A stretch of 44,186 bases of DNA from Anaerolineales bacterium (lineage in GTDB: Bacteria; Chloroflexota; Anaerolineae; Anaerolineales; Anaerolineaceae), in NCBI GenBank assembly GCA_020060485.1, contig JAGVAB010000002.1, forward strand, positions 1 through 44,186. The letters are read 5' to 3'. Below the pieces are notes generated by a model. The model was not told the origin of the DNA. It did not search any database and saw nothing but the letters and a program-made list of their open reading frames with translations. Position 1 is the stretch's first letter; the number at the start of each line of letters is the position of its first letter. The position numbers and the translations under genes are program-made. This document shows, piece by piece, positions 6,535 to 14,654 of the stretch.

Positions 6535-7077
6535 ATGCACGGACTTGTCTCCCTTTTGCCTGAACCCTATTACGCCCGCGTGAAGAATATCTGGCAAGAG
6601 CTGGAAACGCGTTTCGGTCTCAAGGGTATCCAGACCACACCCTACCCCCACTTCTCCTGGCAGATCGGCGAAGATTATGCCACGCAGCTTCTGGATGAAG
6701 CCGCACATGAAGTTTCCCTTATCACCCCGCCTTTGCAGATCACAACCACCGGAGTGGGTATCTTCACCGGCCCCAACCCGGTCATCTACATCCCGGTGGT
6801 CAAAACGCCCATTCTTGCTAACGCACACGCCCACATCTGGCAGCGTTTTCAAAATGTTGGCCAAGACATCAGCCCTTATTACAGCCCCGACCTGTGGATG
6901 CCGCACATCAGTCTGGCCTATGAAGATGTGACCACTGAAAACATTGGAGAGGTGATGCAGTGGCTTGCCTTCCAGGATTTCTCCTGGGAAATGACGATTG
7001 ACAATATCTCCTACATTTGCGAACCTGCCGGCGAGATCGGTGCGCTACAATGCACCTATTCTTTTTGCGGGGAATGA
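6535..7077 (+). CDS. 2H phosphoesterase superfamily protein (2'-5' RNA ligase-like)
   Basis: 180 residues with the two diagnostic H-x-S motifs of the LigT/2H fold: HFS at 39-41 and HIS at 124-126. The family contains cyclic phosphodiesterases and 2'-5' RNA ligases acting on RNA ends or cyclic phosphates. The exact substrate is not predictable. ATG at 6535 is chosen because AAAGGAA overlaps the upstream stop codon and sits 8-9 nt before it. Extending the frame upstream would run far into the transglycosylase gene. It lies between a cell-wall hydrolase and a glycosyltransferase in one transcription unit, and this context does not explain its role. Confidence 0.85.
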   Translation: MHGLVSLLPEPYYARVKNIWQELETRFGLKGIQTTPYPHFSWQIGEDYATQLLDEAAHEVSLITPPLQITTTGVGIFTGPNPVIYIPVVKTPILANAHAHIWQRFQNVGQDISPYYSPDLWMPHISLAYEDVTTENIGEVMQWLAFQDFSWEMTIDNISYICEPAGEIGALQCTYSFCGE

Positions 7078-7103
7078 ATGGAAAACAAAACCAGGAATCA
7101 CCT

Positions 7104-8288
7104 ATGCGCATCCTGATGGTTCATAATCTCTACCAACAAAGAGGCGGTGAGGATATCTCCACCGAACAGGATGTCGAGTTATTGCAATCCCATGGGCATG
7201 AGGTTCAAACATACTTCAGAAACAATGAAGAAATCAGGCGATATTCCCTGTTGAAGAAAGCCTCCCTCTTTTTCCGGCCTGCCTGGTCATGGCAGGCCTA
7301 TCGCCAGATACGAAGAATACTCAAAACCTTTCAACCGGACGTTGTCCACGTACAAAATTTTTTCCCCCTGATTTCCCCTGCCGTTTTTTATGCTTGCCAC
7401 AGCCTGAAGATTCCCGTGGTATTCAGCTTGCGAAATTACCGCCTGGCATGTGCAAACAGTTATTTCTATCGCGACAACATGGTATGCGAGGACTGCATCC
7501 GCCACTCCGCGCTGCATGGCATGGTGCATAAATGCTATCATCGATCACTCGTACAAACTGCTTCCGTTACCATGATGCAGGTCATACACCGCTGGTTGAA
7601 AACATGGGAGAAAAAGATCGATGTTATTGCGCCCGTGTCAAAATTTGCGGCCAGAAAAATGCTTGACATGGGCCTGGGTTCGGAGAACACCCTGGTACGC
7701 AAGAATTACCTGATGCAGGATCCTGGTGAAGGGCATGAATCGCGCACCGGGGCGGTATTCGTTGGCCGCCTGAGCCCCGAGAAAGGCACAGACACCTTGA
7801 TCCGGGCCTGGCAGCAATTGCCGCATGTGCCCTTGCAGATCATTGGCACTGGCCCCGAGGAGGCCAAGCTTCAACAGGGCCTGGCAGGAAACGCAGAAGT
7901 GATTTTCTGCGGCCACCTGCCACACGGCGAAATGTTAAAAAGAATTAAATCAGCCCAGGTACTGCTTATGCCTTCAGTGTGGTATGAAACCTTTGGCCGC
8001 ACGATCATCGAAGCCTATGCCACCGGCACGCCGGTCATCGTCAGCCGCCTCGGAGCAATGACTGAATTGGTGGATGAAGGAAAAACAGGTTTGCTGTTCG
8101 ATCCGGGTGATGCAGATGATCTTGTGCAAAAAGTGACCTGGGCGATGAACCACCCCCAGGAAACGGCAGAAATGGGCATCCAGGCCCGGCGGGTATTCCT
8201 GGAGAAATTTGGCGCGGATAACGCATATCACAGGTTGATGGAAGTGTATCAACAAGCGCAAAAGAAAAACAAAGAATTGAATGCTTGA
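7104..8288 (+). CDS. GT4-family glycosyltransferase (GT-B fold)
   Basis: 394 residues. The N-terminal domain begins MRILMVHNLYQQRGGED, with the glycine-rich acceptor-side loop. A Cys cluster (CEDCIRHSALHGMVHKCY), common in a subgroup of these enzymes, lies near residues 130-150. The C-terminal nucleotide-sugar domain has GAVFVGRLSPEKGTDTL and the EX7E motif with E295 and E303 in YETFGRTIIEAY, then TGTPVIVSRLGAMTELV. It should transfer a sugar from a nucleotide donor to a glycan or lipid acceptor at the inner face of the membrane. ATG at 7104 follows CAGGAA, 26 nt after the previous stop. It converges on the polysaccharide operon and probably works with it. Confidence 0.9.
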   Translation: MRILMVHNLYQQRGGEDISTEQDVELLQSHGHEVQTYFRNNEEIRRYSLLKKASLFFRPAWSWQAYRQIRRILKTFQPDVVHVQNFFPLISPAVFYACHSLKIPVVFSLRNYRLACANSYFYRDNMVCEDCIRHSALHGMVHKCYHRSLVQTASVTMMQVIHRWLKTWEKKIDVIAPVSKFAARKMLDMGLGSENTLVRKNYLMQDPGEGHESRTGAVFVGRLSPEKGTDTLIRAWQQLPHVPLQIIGTGPEEAKLQQGLAGNAEVIFCGHLPHGEMLKRIKSAQVLLMPSVWYETFGRTIIEAYATGTPVIVSRLGAMTELVDEGKTGLLFDPGDADDLVQKVTWAMNHPQETAEMGIQARRVFLEKFGADNAYHRLMEVYQQAQKKNKELNA

Positions 8289-8360
8289 AACAGCTCTCTA
8301 CCACAAAGGTGGCAAGCCGGCCAAGCGAATATATGAAGTTGTCTTTTCGATTAAAACCTT

Positions 8361-9545
8361 TCAGTAACCTCCCAATACCTCAAAAACTTCCTGCCACATG
8401 GCAAGTGACAACCTGCGTTGTTCTGATGCAGCCATTTGCAAACGATTGCTCAAATCTTCCCGGCTTTGACCATAACGGATCATGTCGATCTTCTGTATGA
8501 TCTCCTGTTTTGTCCCCCCGACCTCAAGCAAACACTCCGGGCAACCATAATCCGCCAGGAGCATTTTATACTTATGACTCCACCCTGTTGCCAGACTGGG
8601 CACATTTTGGGAAAGTGCGCTTACCAGCCCATGATATCTTGAACTGATCACAAATGAACAGGTGCCCAAAATTCCCTTGACAAATAAAGGATCAGGTTCC
8701 TGGACAATATCCACCTGACCGGGAAACCTGGCTTGCAATTCTACAGCGAGGGCAAGATCATGGCCTTCATGGATCAAAATAAAAGGATCGCATTTTTCTT
8801 CGATCAGATACGACAGACAATTGCTTAAGAAAACCTTATATTTTTCTCCTGTCCCTGATTCAGTTCGATCGATCATGCGAGTATTCGGAATAAGGCAGGC
8901 TCTTTTCCTGTCCGGGTCAAAATATTCAGGCAATCTGCCTTGAACGAGGCAGGTAAAATCCGGCGCCAGTTTGATCTTTCCAGTTCCACCATGGACCAGT
9001 TCATCAAGATAAGCCAGAGAGGTCTCATCGCGCGCAAACACAAGGTCAGCATATCTCAATATTTGCGCCATATCGCGTTTGATATGAGGGTGACGAAACG
9101 GCCCAAAAGCTTGCGGCAGAAAAATGATCTTCTTTCCAGCTTGCTTCCATCTTCTGACACTATGGGCTGCAATTTTCGTTTTGCGAAGACCAATCTCCCC
9201 AAATTGATCGCTGTAACCAAACCCGGAAGCATCCAAAACAACAGAAATCTCTTTTTCAAGAAGGATGTGGTCAGCCTTGCGGCGCTTTTCCGGGAGCACC
9301 CTGAAGCATCCATCCAGTGCATTTTGCAGGAAGATGGTCAAATTGGCAGGTAATTTTCCATAAAAGAACCACGGCAAATGATGAACACCCATTTCATTTC
9401 TTTGTCTAAAACTGCCGCACCGAAGACCAGTGCCAAGAATATACCCCGCTTGCTGCATGCGCTGCATTGTCGCAAGCAGCATTAATTCGGCTCCTTTGTT
9501 CACCAGGTCAACGCCCTGGATTGCAATCACCCGTTCCATCTGCAA
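8361..9545 (-). CDS. Polysaccharide pyruvyl transferase family protein
   Basis: 394 residues. The N-terminus (VIAIQGVDLVNKGAELMLLA) matches the Rossmann-type start of the PF04230/CsaB family. FLPQAFGPF, the DLVFARDETS segment and the C-terminal block ISSRYHGLVSALSQNVPSLATGWSHKY are typical of the fold. Members put pyruvate ketals from PEP onto surface sugars, and relatives are glycosyltransferase-like. The annotated start is TTG at 9545, since AAAGGAG lies 6 nt before it; an ATG two codons on would be 12 nt away. The flippase stop is 2 nt upstream, so translation is coupled. PEP supply links it loosely to the PPDK gene nearby. Confidence 0.85.
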   Translation of the reverse strand: MQMERVIAIQGVDLVNKGAELMLLATMQRMQQAGYILGTGLRCGSFRQRNEMGVHHLPWFFYGKLPANLTIFLQNALDGCFRVLPEKRRKADHILLEKEISVVLDASGFGYSDQFGEIGLRKTKIAAHSVRRWKQAGKKIIFLPQAFGPFRHPHIKRDMAQILRYADLVFARDETSLAYLDELVHGGTGKIKLAPDFTCLVQGRLPEYFDPDRKRACLIPNTRMIDRTESGTGEKYKVFLSNCLSYLIEEKCDPFILIHEGHDLALAVELQARFPGQVDIVQEPDPLFVKGILGTCSFVISSRYHGLVSALSQNVPSLATGWSHKYKMLLADYGCPECLLEVGGTKQEIIQKIDMIRYGQSREDLSNRLQMAASEQRRLSLAMWQEVFEVLGGY

Positions 9546-9547
9546 GT

Positions 9548-11062
9548 CTATCTCCTTTGAAAGCGGTCATTTAACATTCTTCTTATATCAGCGAAATGGC
9601 TCAGAGCAGAAAAAGTATAGATACCATGATAAATATAATACACTGCAACAATCAAAACCGTAGCCAGAAGAATTGCCCAGGCTGGGAAGGAGTAATATTT
9701 TAATAACAGCAGTAGCCCTCCTGCAGGCAGACAGATCAATACATTGGTAAAGAACATTCCCCAAATCTTGCGCAGAGACACTCCCGAAGCAATTCCGATG
9801 GAAACGCTCAGGTATCCATATACCAAGATCCCGGACAAAGCGAACAACAATAATGCCAACCGGGCACTACCGAATGCTGCACCTATCCCCAGGGCCAGAA
9901 TACGGGAAATGAAAATGACAATATTTAAGACCAGACTGAATTTCTGTTTTTCCAAAACCCTGAAGAGGGTGGACAATGGCGAGGAAATGAACCAGAAAAA
10001 GATCCAAATACTTAGAATTTGCGCATAAACACCAGCTTCGCCCCAATTCATCCCAAAAACCATAAGGAAAAGCTCTTTGCCCACAATGCTGAGAAGAAAA
10101 AATGGCATCAATCCCAAGACGATCAGGTAGCGAAAATTACTTTCGACAACCGCAGCCAGTTCTCCACGAGGCTTTGCTTCAGCAGCCCGTTGGAAAAAAA
10201 CCTGACCAATCGAAACACCAATCAGACTCATTGGCAGTTTCAGCAAACGAAAGCTCAAGGCATAGTAACCCACCTCGGTTTGGGAAAAGAAAATTGCCAA
10301 CAGAAAAGCTGGCAATTGCCAGGAAATGTTGTTTAACAATGCAGCCCATGAATCATACAAAGGAAAATTGCGGTGTCGTTTTAACTGCGTCAAAATATCG
10401 CGAAAACGAATGCTTTGGCAAAGAAATGCGCCATCATCATGCCAGATCAACCCGCCCAAAATCACCGTTCCCAATAATGATCCCAGCACATACGCGCCGA
10501 TCAGACTCCCGCTGGAAACAAAACCAATTAATCCCAAAACAAGTTGAACAACGATTACTGCAACGGAATTGATCACTTGCGCTATCGACAGCCGGGTAAA
10601 CTGCTTTGTGCGTGTATTCCAGTAATTAAGAGCCAGGAAAACACCGCCAGTAAAAATGGTTAACGGCATCATCCATAAAAATGGTTGCAATTGCTCTGCA
10701 TTGAACAGACTTAAAAGTGGGCCTCCCCCAAGTATGACAATCAATGCAGAAACACCTGTTATCAGCAAAACTACCAGCATGGAACCACCCAACAGATTGG
10801 CGGCCTCTTCATTTGATTCTGGCAGGACAATGGCAAATTCATACCGCAAACAACTAATAACCCTGAATATACCGGTAATAGAGATGAAAAGAGTCATTAA
10901 TCCAAATGCTTCTGGTGTGTAAAGGCGGGTAAGCAACGGGGAAGCCAGAACAATAAGCCCCTGGGCAATTGAATTTCCTGTCGCCAGCTTAAACACATCA
11001 AAGGCATATGAACTCGTTTTTTGTAGATTTTGAGGCAAGGTTGAATTGGGTAAAGGCTCCAT
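9548..11062 (-). CDS. Wzx-like polysaccharide flippase (MOP superfamily)
   Basis: 504 residues, strongly hydrophobic throughout, with about 12-14 membrane segments. The start region contains the family-typical ASPLLTRLYTPEAFGLMTLF and RYEFAIVLPESNEEAANLL, as in O-antigen and exopolysaccharide flippases. It should move lipid-linked oligosaccharide units across the cytoplasmic membrane. A family-typical internal segment (LPAFLLAIFFSQTEVGYYAL) supports the assignment. ATG at 11062 lies 31 nt after the nitroreductase-like gene, with only a weak AAGATAAAAA before it. Its last codons carry the ribosome-binding site of the following pyruvyl transferase gene. Substrate is unknown. Confidence 0.9.
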   Translation of the reverse strand: MEPLPNSTLPQNLQKTSSYAFDVFKLATGNSIAQGLIVLASPLLTRLYTPEAFGLMTLFISITGIFRVISCLRYEFAIVLPESNEEAANLLGGSMLVVLLITGVSALIVILGGGPLLSLFNAEQLQPFLWMMPLTIFTGGVFLALNYWNTRTKQFTRLSIAQVINSVAVIVVQLVLGLIGFVSSGSLIGAYVLGSLLGTVILGGLIWHDDGAFLCQSIRFRDILTQLKRHRNFPLYDSWAALLNNISWQLPAFLLAIFFSQTEVGYYALSFRLLKLPMSLIGVSIGQVFFQRAAEAKPRGELAAVVESNFRYLIVLGLMPFFLLSIVGKELFLMVFGMNWGEAGVYAQILSIWIFFWFISSPLSTLFRVLEKQKFSLVLNIVIFISRILALGIGAAFGSARLALLLFALSGILVYGYLSVSIGIASGVSLRKIWGMFFTNVLICLPAGGLLLLLKYYSFPAWAILLATVLIVAVYYIYHGIYTFSALSHFADIRRMLNDRFQRR

Positions 11063-11093
11063 TTTTTATCTTGTTTGGCCAGATTCCGGAATA

Positions 11094-12188
11094 TCAGTCA
11101 TTGTATCTGCGCAGCAGGGAAAGCTCTTTTTTCTGCGAACAGGCAACCATACCTTCCGGGTCAGGATAGCCCAGAGAAATGAGCATGATCACCTTCTCAT
11201 CCAGTGAGAGTCCAAGCAATGTGTCCATCTTTTTGGATGAATGCCCCTCCTGCCAATTGATGGCGCATGCCCCAATCCCCTGTGTTTCGAGAGCATACAT
11301 AAATGCCATCGCTGCCAGAGAACTGTCAATATAGATCAAATGCCGGTCAGCTTCATTGAAATAAGCCCCCAGTTTTCCGACCAATGCTGCGATGACCGGA
11401 AAATTCTGATGGAACCCGGTCGTTCCGCCCGGCAAGGCAGACACTTTTTCGACGAGTTCAGGGTCATCAAAAATGCGAAACTCAAATGGTTGGCGATTAC
11501 AGGCGCTTGGTGCAAGCGCCGCCGCCATGACCGCGTTATCGATCAATTCCCGCGGAACCGGTCTTTGTAAATACCAGCGCACAGATTTTCGCCTGTGCGA
11601 AAGAGCCATGAAATCCTCAAAGCTCACCTGCGAAGGTTGTAACACTCCCCTTTGGTATGGCACTAATCGTCCGTTTGTGACAAGCGCAGGCATCCGCTGA
11701 AAATGCTTCCTGGCCGCATCAATTACCGGATGCTCTGCCCCAAGATCAAAATAGGATTTGAGCACATCATAGGCCCATTCAAGCTCATTCATGCCGGGCT
11801 GTTCTTGGGAAGAAGAATCAATAACTGGGCAACCGCCAAGGATTTTTTCAAAACATTCCACCGTTTCGATGATATAACTCACCGCAAAGATGTCACGGCG
11901 CGGTTTCATCAACAAGCCTTTCTCAAGCCGGTGGATATTGCGTCTTAAAAGATAATGTGTATGTTGAGATTGCCAAGATTGCTGGTAATACTTCCAAACT
12001 CCATACATGACCCCTTGTTGCTCACGAATGAATTTAGTTGAAAACAAGGCATAATACAAGGCACTCAACCGCCCGGATAATGAAAGAATACGGTACAGCT
12101 TGCTTTTTAACCATGCTGCGATTTGCTTCAATCGGGCAATCAAAGAATCTGGCAAAACGCGTTTCAGGGTTTTCTTAATGTTCGCCAT
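11094..12188 (-). CDS. Nitroreductase-fold protein with a long N-terminal region, polysaccharide-locus type
   Basis: 364 residues from ATG at 12188, which follows GGGGA by 8 nt; a TTG five codons earlier lacks good spacing. The C-terminal half (about 195-345) is a nitroreductase domain, with SHRRKSVRWYLQRPVP and the FMN-binding APSACNRQPFEF (226-237), and later ETQGIGACAINW. Nitroreductase domains usually stand alone at about 200 residues. The 195-residue N-terminal part has a basic amphipathic start and a HRLEKGL motif (86-92), a combination I recall from nitroreductase proteins in capsule and exopolysaccharide loci. An FMN-dependent reduction is expected; the substrate is unknown. It heads the operon with the flippase and the pyruvyl transferase. 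Confidence 0.82.
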   Translation of the reverse strand: MANIKKTLKRVLPDSLIARLKQIAAWLKSKLYRILSLSGRLSALYYALFSTKFIREQQGVMYGVWKYYQQSWQSQHTHYLLRRNIHRLEKGLLMKPRRDIFAVSYIIETVECFEKILGGCPVIDSSSQEQPGMNELEWAYDVLKSYFDLGAEHPVIDAARKHFQRMPALVTNGRLVPYQRGVLQPSQVSFEDFMALSHRRKSVRWYLQRPVPRELIDNAVMAAALAPSACNRQPFEFRIFDDPELVEKVSALPGGTTGFHQNFPVIAALVGKLGAYFNEADRHLIYIDSSLAAMAFMYALETQGIGACAINWQEGHSSKKMDTLLGLSLDEKVIMLISLGYPDPEGMVACSQKKELSLLRRYND

Positions 12189-12209
12189 GAATGGATTCCC
12201 CAAAATAAA

Positions 12210-12238
12210 ATTTCACGTATGGGTGCATTTAACGTCAA
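12210..12238 (-). promoter_or_regulatory. Second candidate promoter of the polysaccharide operon
   Basis: On the minus strand, TTGACG (12238-12233), 17 bp, then TGAAAT (12215-12210). The start would be near 12203, giving a short leader before the ATG at 12188. The -10 box is poor. Confidence 0.35.
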
Positions 12239-12308
12239 GCCCATCAACAGGCCCGGTGCTCAACATTTTGTACGGAGTGAAGAAAAAATTCCTTCCAATC
12301 GCTTTTTG

Positions 12309-12317
12309 ATTATAACA
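12309..12317 (-). promoter_or_regulatory. Extended -10 promoter of the polysaccharide operon
   Basis: TGTTATAAT on the minus strand (12317-12309) is a consensus TATAAT with the TG extension, just downstream of the E2 terminator. The leader to the ATG at 12188 would be about 114 nt. No clear -35 box is seen. The rest of the 12204-12335 gap shows nothing else I can support. Confidence 0.55.
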
Positions 12318-12335
12318 TGCCAAAGTTTTCCCCAT

Positions 12336-12366
12336 AAAAAATGCGCAGCCCTTTTCAGAGCTGCGC
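12336..12366 (-). terminator. Rho-independent terminator of the E1-E2 operon
   Basis: On the minus strand, a 10-bp stem GCGCAGCTCT/AGGGCTGCGC with a GAAA loop (12366-12343), one U-G pair, then ATTTTTT. It lies 21 nt after the E2 stop codon. Confidence 0.88.
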
Positions 12367-12387
12367 TTATACCTATACGCAAACCAT

Positions 12388-13683
12388 TTACACAACCAAC
12401 CGCAGTGGTTCTTCCAGATAGGCTGCCAGGGCTTGCATGAATTCGGCTGCCTCGACCCCATCCGAGATGCGGTGGTCAACGGATAGCACCATCTTCATAC
12501 GTGTGCCGACTGCCAGTTCGCCATTCTTAACCACAGGCAGCTCGCGGGCTGCCCCAACCGCCAATATGGCAGCTTCGGGCGGGTTGATGATCGCCGCAAA
12601 TTCGCTCACATCATACATGCCCAGGTTGCTGATCGAGAAAGTCGAACCTTCGATATCCTCCGGTCGCACCTTGCCTTCCCGTGTGCGTTGCACCATTGCC
12701 TTGATCTCCCCAGAGATCAGGCGCAGCGGTTTGCGGTCGGTATCCTTGCTGACCACGGTCAACAAGCCGCCTTCCACTCCCACGGCAATGCCCACATTCA
12801 CCTGCCCGTGGCGCACGATCTTGTTCTCGACCAGCGAGGCATTCAAATTGGGAAATTGGCGTAAAGCCAGAGCCACCGCTTTGACCACAAAGTCATTCAC
12901 CGAGAGTTTTTGTTCCGCTGGCAGCAAGTCATTCAGCTCTTTGCGCACTGCCAGCAGCTTCTCAACGTCATACTCATAAGCCACATAAAAATGTGGCACC
13001 TGCTGTTTGGATTCGAGCATGCGCCGGCCAATGGCGCTGCGCAATTTGCTCAGCGGCACTTCCTCGTCTGGCAATGCTTCCCCGGCGCCCCAGACAGGCA
13101 GCGGCATGGCAAGAGATGCTGCCCCAGGTTTACCAGATCTGGCCGTCGCCACAGCTTGTTCGCCAGCATCTTCAGCATCCTTGTGTCGCTCGATGGCTGC
13201 CAGCACATCCTTCTTCACCACCCGTCCGCCAGGCCCGCTGCCAGACACACTGTGCAGGTCAAGCCCAAAGTCACGCGCCATGCGCTTTGCCAGCGGTGAA
13301 GCCTTGAGCATCGCCCCCTCTTCCTGTACCTGGGCCTGCACTTCAGCCGGCACAACCTTGATCTCTTCCTTGGGTACACCGGACTTGGCTGCTTCTTTGG
13401 CCTGTTCTTCAATATCCTCCACCGGCAGTTCGCAAACCGTTTCCCCCGGTTTCAAAATGATGGCAATCGGCTCTCCCACGGGCAAGGTGGTGCCTTCTTT
13501 GATCAGCAGGCGGCAGATGGTACCATTGTAGCCCGACTCAACTTCCACCGTGGCTTTGTCGGTTTCAATCTCGGCCACGATCTCGCCCCGGGAAACCGGT
13601 TCGCCTTCCTTCTTCAACCAGCGCACCAGCGTCCCTTCGGCCATATCAAAGCCCAACTTGGGCATCTTGATCACATCAGACAT
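12388..13683 (-). CDS. pdhC: Dihydrolipoamide acyltransferase E2 of a pyruvate dehydrogenase-type complex
   Basis: 431 residues. The domains in order are one lipoyl domain (1-80, lipoyl-lysine K43 in EIETDKATVEVES), a linker rich in Glu, Pro and Ala, a peripheral subunit-binding domain (about 125-165, ASPLAKRMARDFG and GSGPGGRVVKKDV), a second linker, and the catalytic acyltransferase domain (about 205-431) with DHRISDG, H404 and D408. E2 is the core of the complex and passes the acyl group from E1 to CoA. Its ATG overlaps the E1beta stop codon by one base (TAATG). PDH is favoured over acetoin or branched-chain complexes because PPDK lies next door, but the substrate is not proven by sequence. 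Confidence 0.93.
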   Translation of the reverse strand: MSDVIKMPKLGFDMAEGTLVRWLKKEGEPVSRGEIVAEIETDKATVEVESGYNGTICRLLIKEGTTLPVGEPIAIILKPGETVCELPVEDIEEQAKEAAKSGVPKEEIKVVPAEVQAQVQEEGAMLKASPLAKRMARDFGLDLHSVSGSGPGGRVVKKDVLAAIERHKDAEDAGEQAVATARSGKPGAASLAMPLPVWGAGEALPDEEVPLSKLRSAIGRRMLESKQQVPHFYVAYEYDVEKLLAVRKELNDLLPAEQKLSVNDFVVKAVALALRQFPNLNASLVENKIVRHGQVNVGIAVGVEGGLLTVVSKDTDRKPLRLISGEIKAMVQRTREGKVRPEDIEGSTFSISNLGMYDVSEFAAIINPPEAAILAVGAARELPVVKNGELAVGTRMKMVLSVDHRISDGVEAAEFMQALAAYLEEPLRLVV

Positions 13684-14654
13684 TACAGCACCTCCTTCAC
13701 AGCTTTGATCACATCTTCCACTTGCGGCAAGGCCGATTGCTCCAGCGTGCGGTTATAAGGCAGCGGCACTTCCGTTTGCGCCACCCGCCGGACAGGCGCA
13801 TCCACATAATCAAAAGCTTCTTCATAAATGCGTGAGGCCACTTCCGACCCCACCCCAAACGAGCGCCAGCCTTCTTCCACAATCACCGCCCGGTTGGTCT
13901 TTCTCACTGATTCAAGCACCGGCCCCATATCCAGCGGACGCAGCGAGCGCAAGTCCACAATCTCCGCATCAATCCCTTCCTTGGCCAGTTTTTCGGCCGC
14001 TTTCAGCGAGACTTGCAGCATCTTGGAATAGGTCACAATGGTAACGTCTTTTCCCGGCCGCTGGATTTTGGACTTGCCTATCTCTTCCACATAATCGCCA
14101 TCCGGCACTTCACCGCGCACCTGATACAGCGTGGCCTGTTCGATGAACAGCACCGGATCATTACTGCGAATGGCAGCCTTGAGCAATCCCTTGGCATCTG
14201 CCGGGGTGCCTGGGGCAACCACATGCAGCCCGGGAAAATGTGCAAAAATGGCATCCGGGGTCTGCGAATGGGTGGCCCCCAACTGGCGGCCCCCGCCGCT
14301 GGAGGTGCGAATGACCAGCGGAACCTGCATTTGGCCGCCGAACATGTAGCGCATCTTGGCAGCCTGATTGACAATATGATCCATTGCCACGAAAGCAAAA
14401 TTGATCGTCATTAATTCAGAAACCGGCCGCAAACCTGCCATGGCAGCCCCCACGCCCGCCCCAACGATCGCAGCTTCCGAGATGGGGGTATCACGCACCC
14501 GCTCCGCACCAAAATGGTCCAGAAAGCCTTTGGTGACCGCATAGGTGCCGCCCCACAAGCCCACTTCTTCTCCCATGATAAAAACCTTGGGATCTCGTTC
14601 CATTTCTTCCCACAGCGCTTCTGAAAGCGCCTGGCGCATGGTCATCGTCGTCAT
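13683..14654 (-). CDS. pdhB: E1 beta subunit of a pyruvate dehydrogenase-type complex
   Basis: 323 residues of the transketolase-like pyrimidine-binding and C-terminal domains. GEEVGLWGGTYAVTKGF, DTPISEAAIVGAGVGAAMAG and SSGGGRQLGATHSQ are typical of 2-oxoacid dehydrogenase E1 beta subunits. VTIVTYSKMLQVSLKAAEKL and AEIVDLRSLRPLD mark the C-terminal domain. With E1alpha it binds thiamine diphosphate, decarboxylates the 2-oxoacid and acylates the E2 lipoyl group. The start ATG overlaps the E1alpha stop (ATGA), and the stop overlaps the E2 start, so the three are translationally coupled. Confidence 0.93.
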   Translation of the reverse strand: MTTMTMRQALSEALWEEMERDPKVFIMGEEVGLWGGTYAVTKGFLDHFGAERVRDTPISEAAIVGAGVGAAMAGLRPVSELMTINFAFVAMDHIVNQAAKMRYMFGGQMQVPLVIRTSSGGGRQLGATHSQTPDAIFAHFPGLHVVAPGTPADAKGLLKAAIRSNDPVLFIEQATLYQVRGEVPDGDYVEEIGKSKIQRPGKDVTIVTYSKMLQVSLKAAEKLAKEGIDAEIVDLRSLRPLDMGPVLESVRKTNRAVIVEEGWRSFGVGSEVASRIYEEAFDYVDAPVRRVAQTEVPLPYNRTLEQSALPQVEDVIKAVKEVL

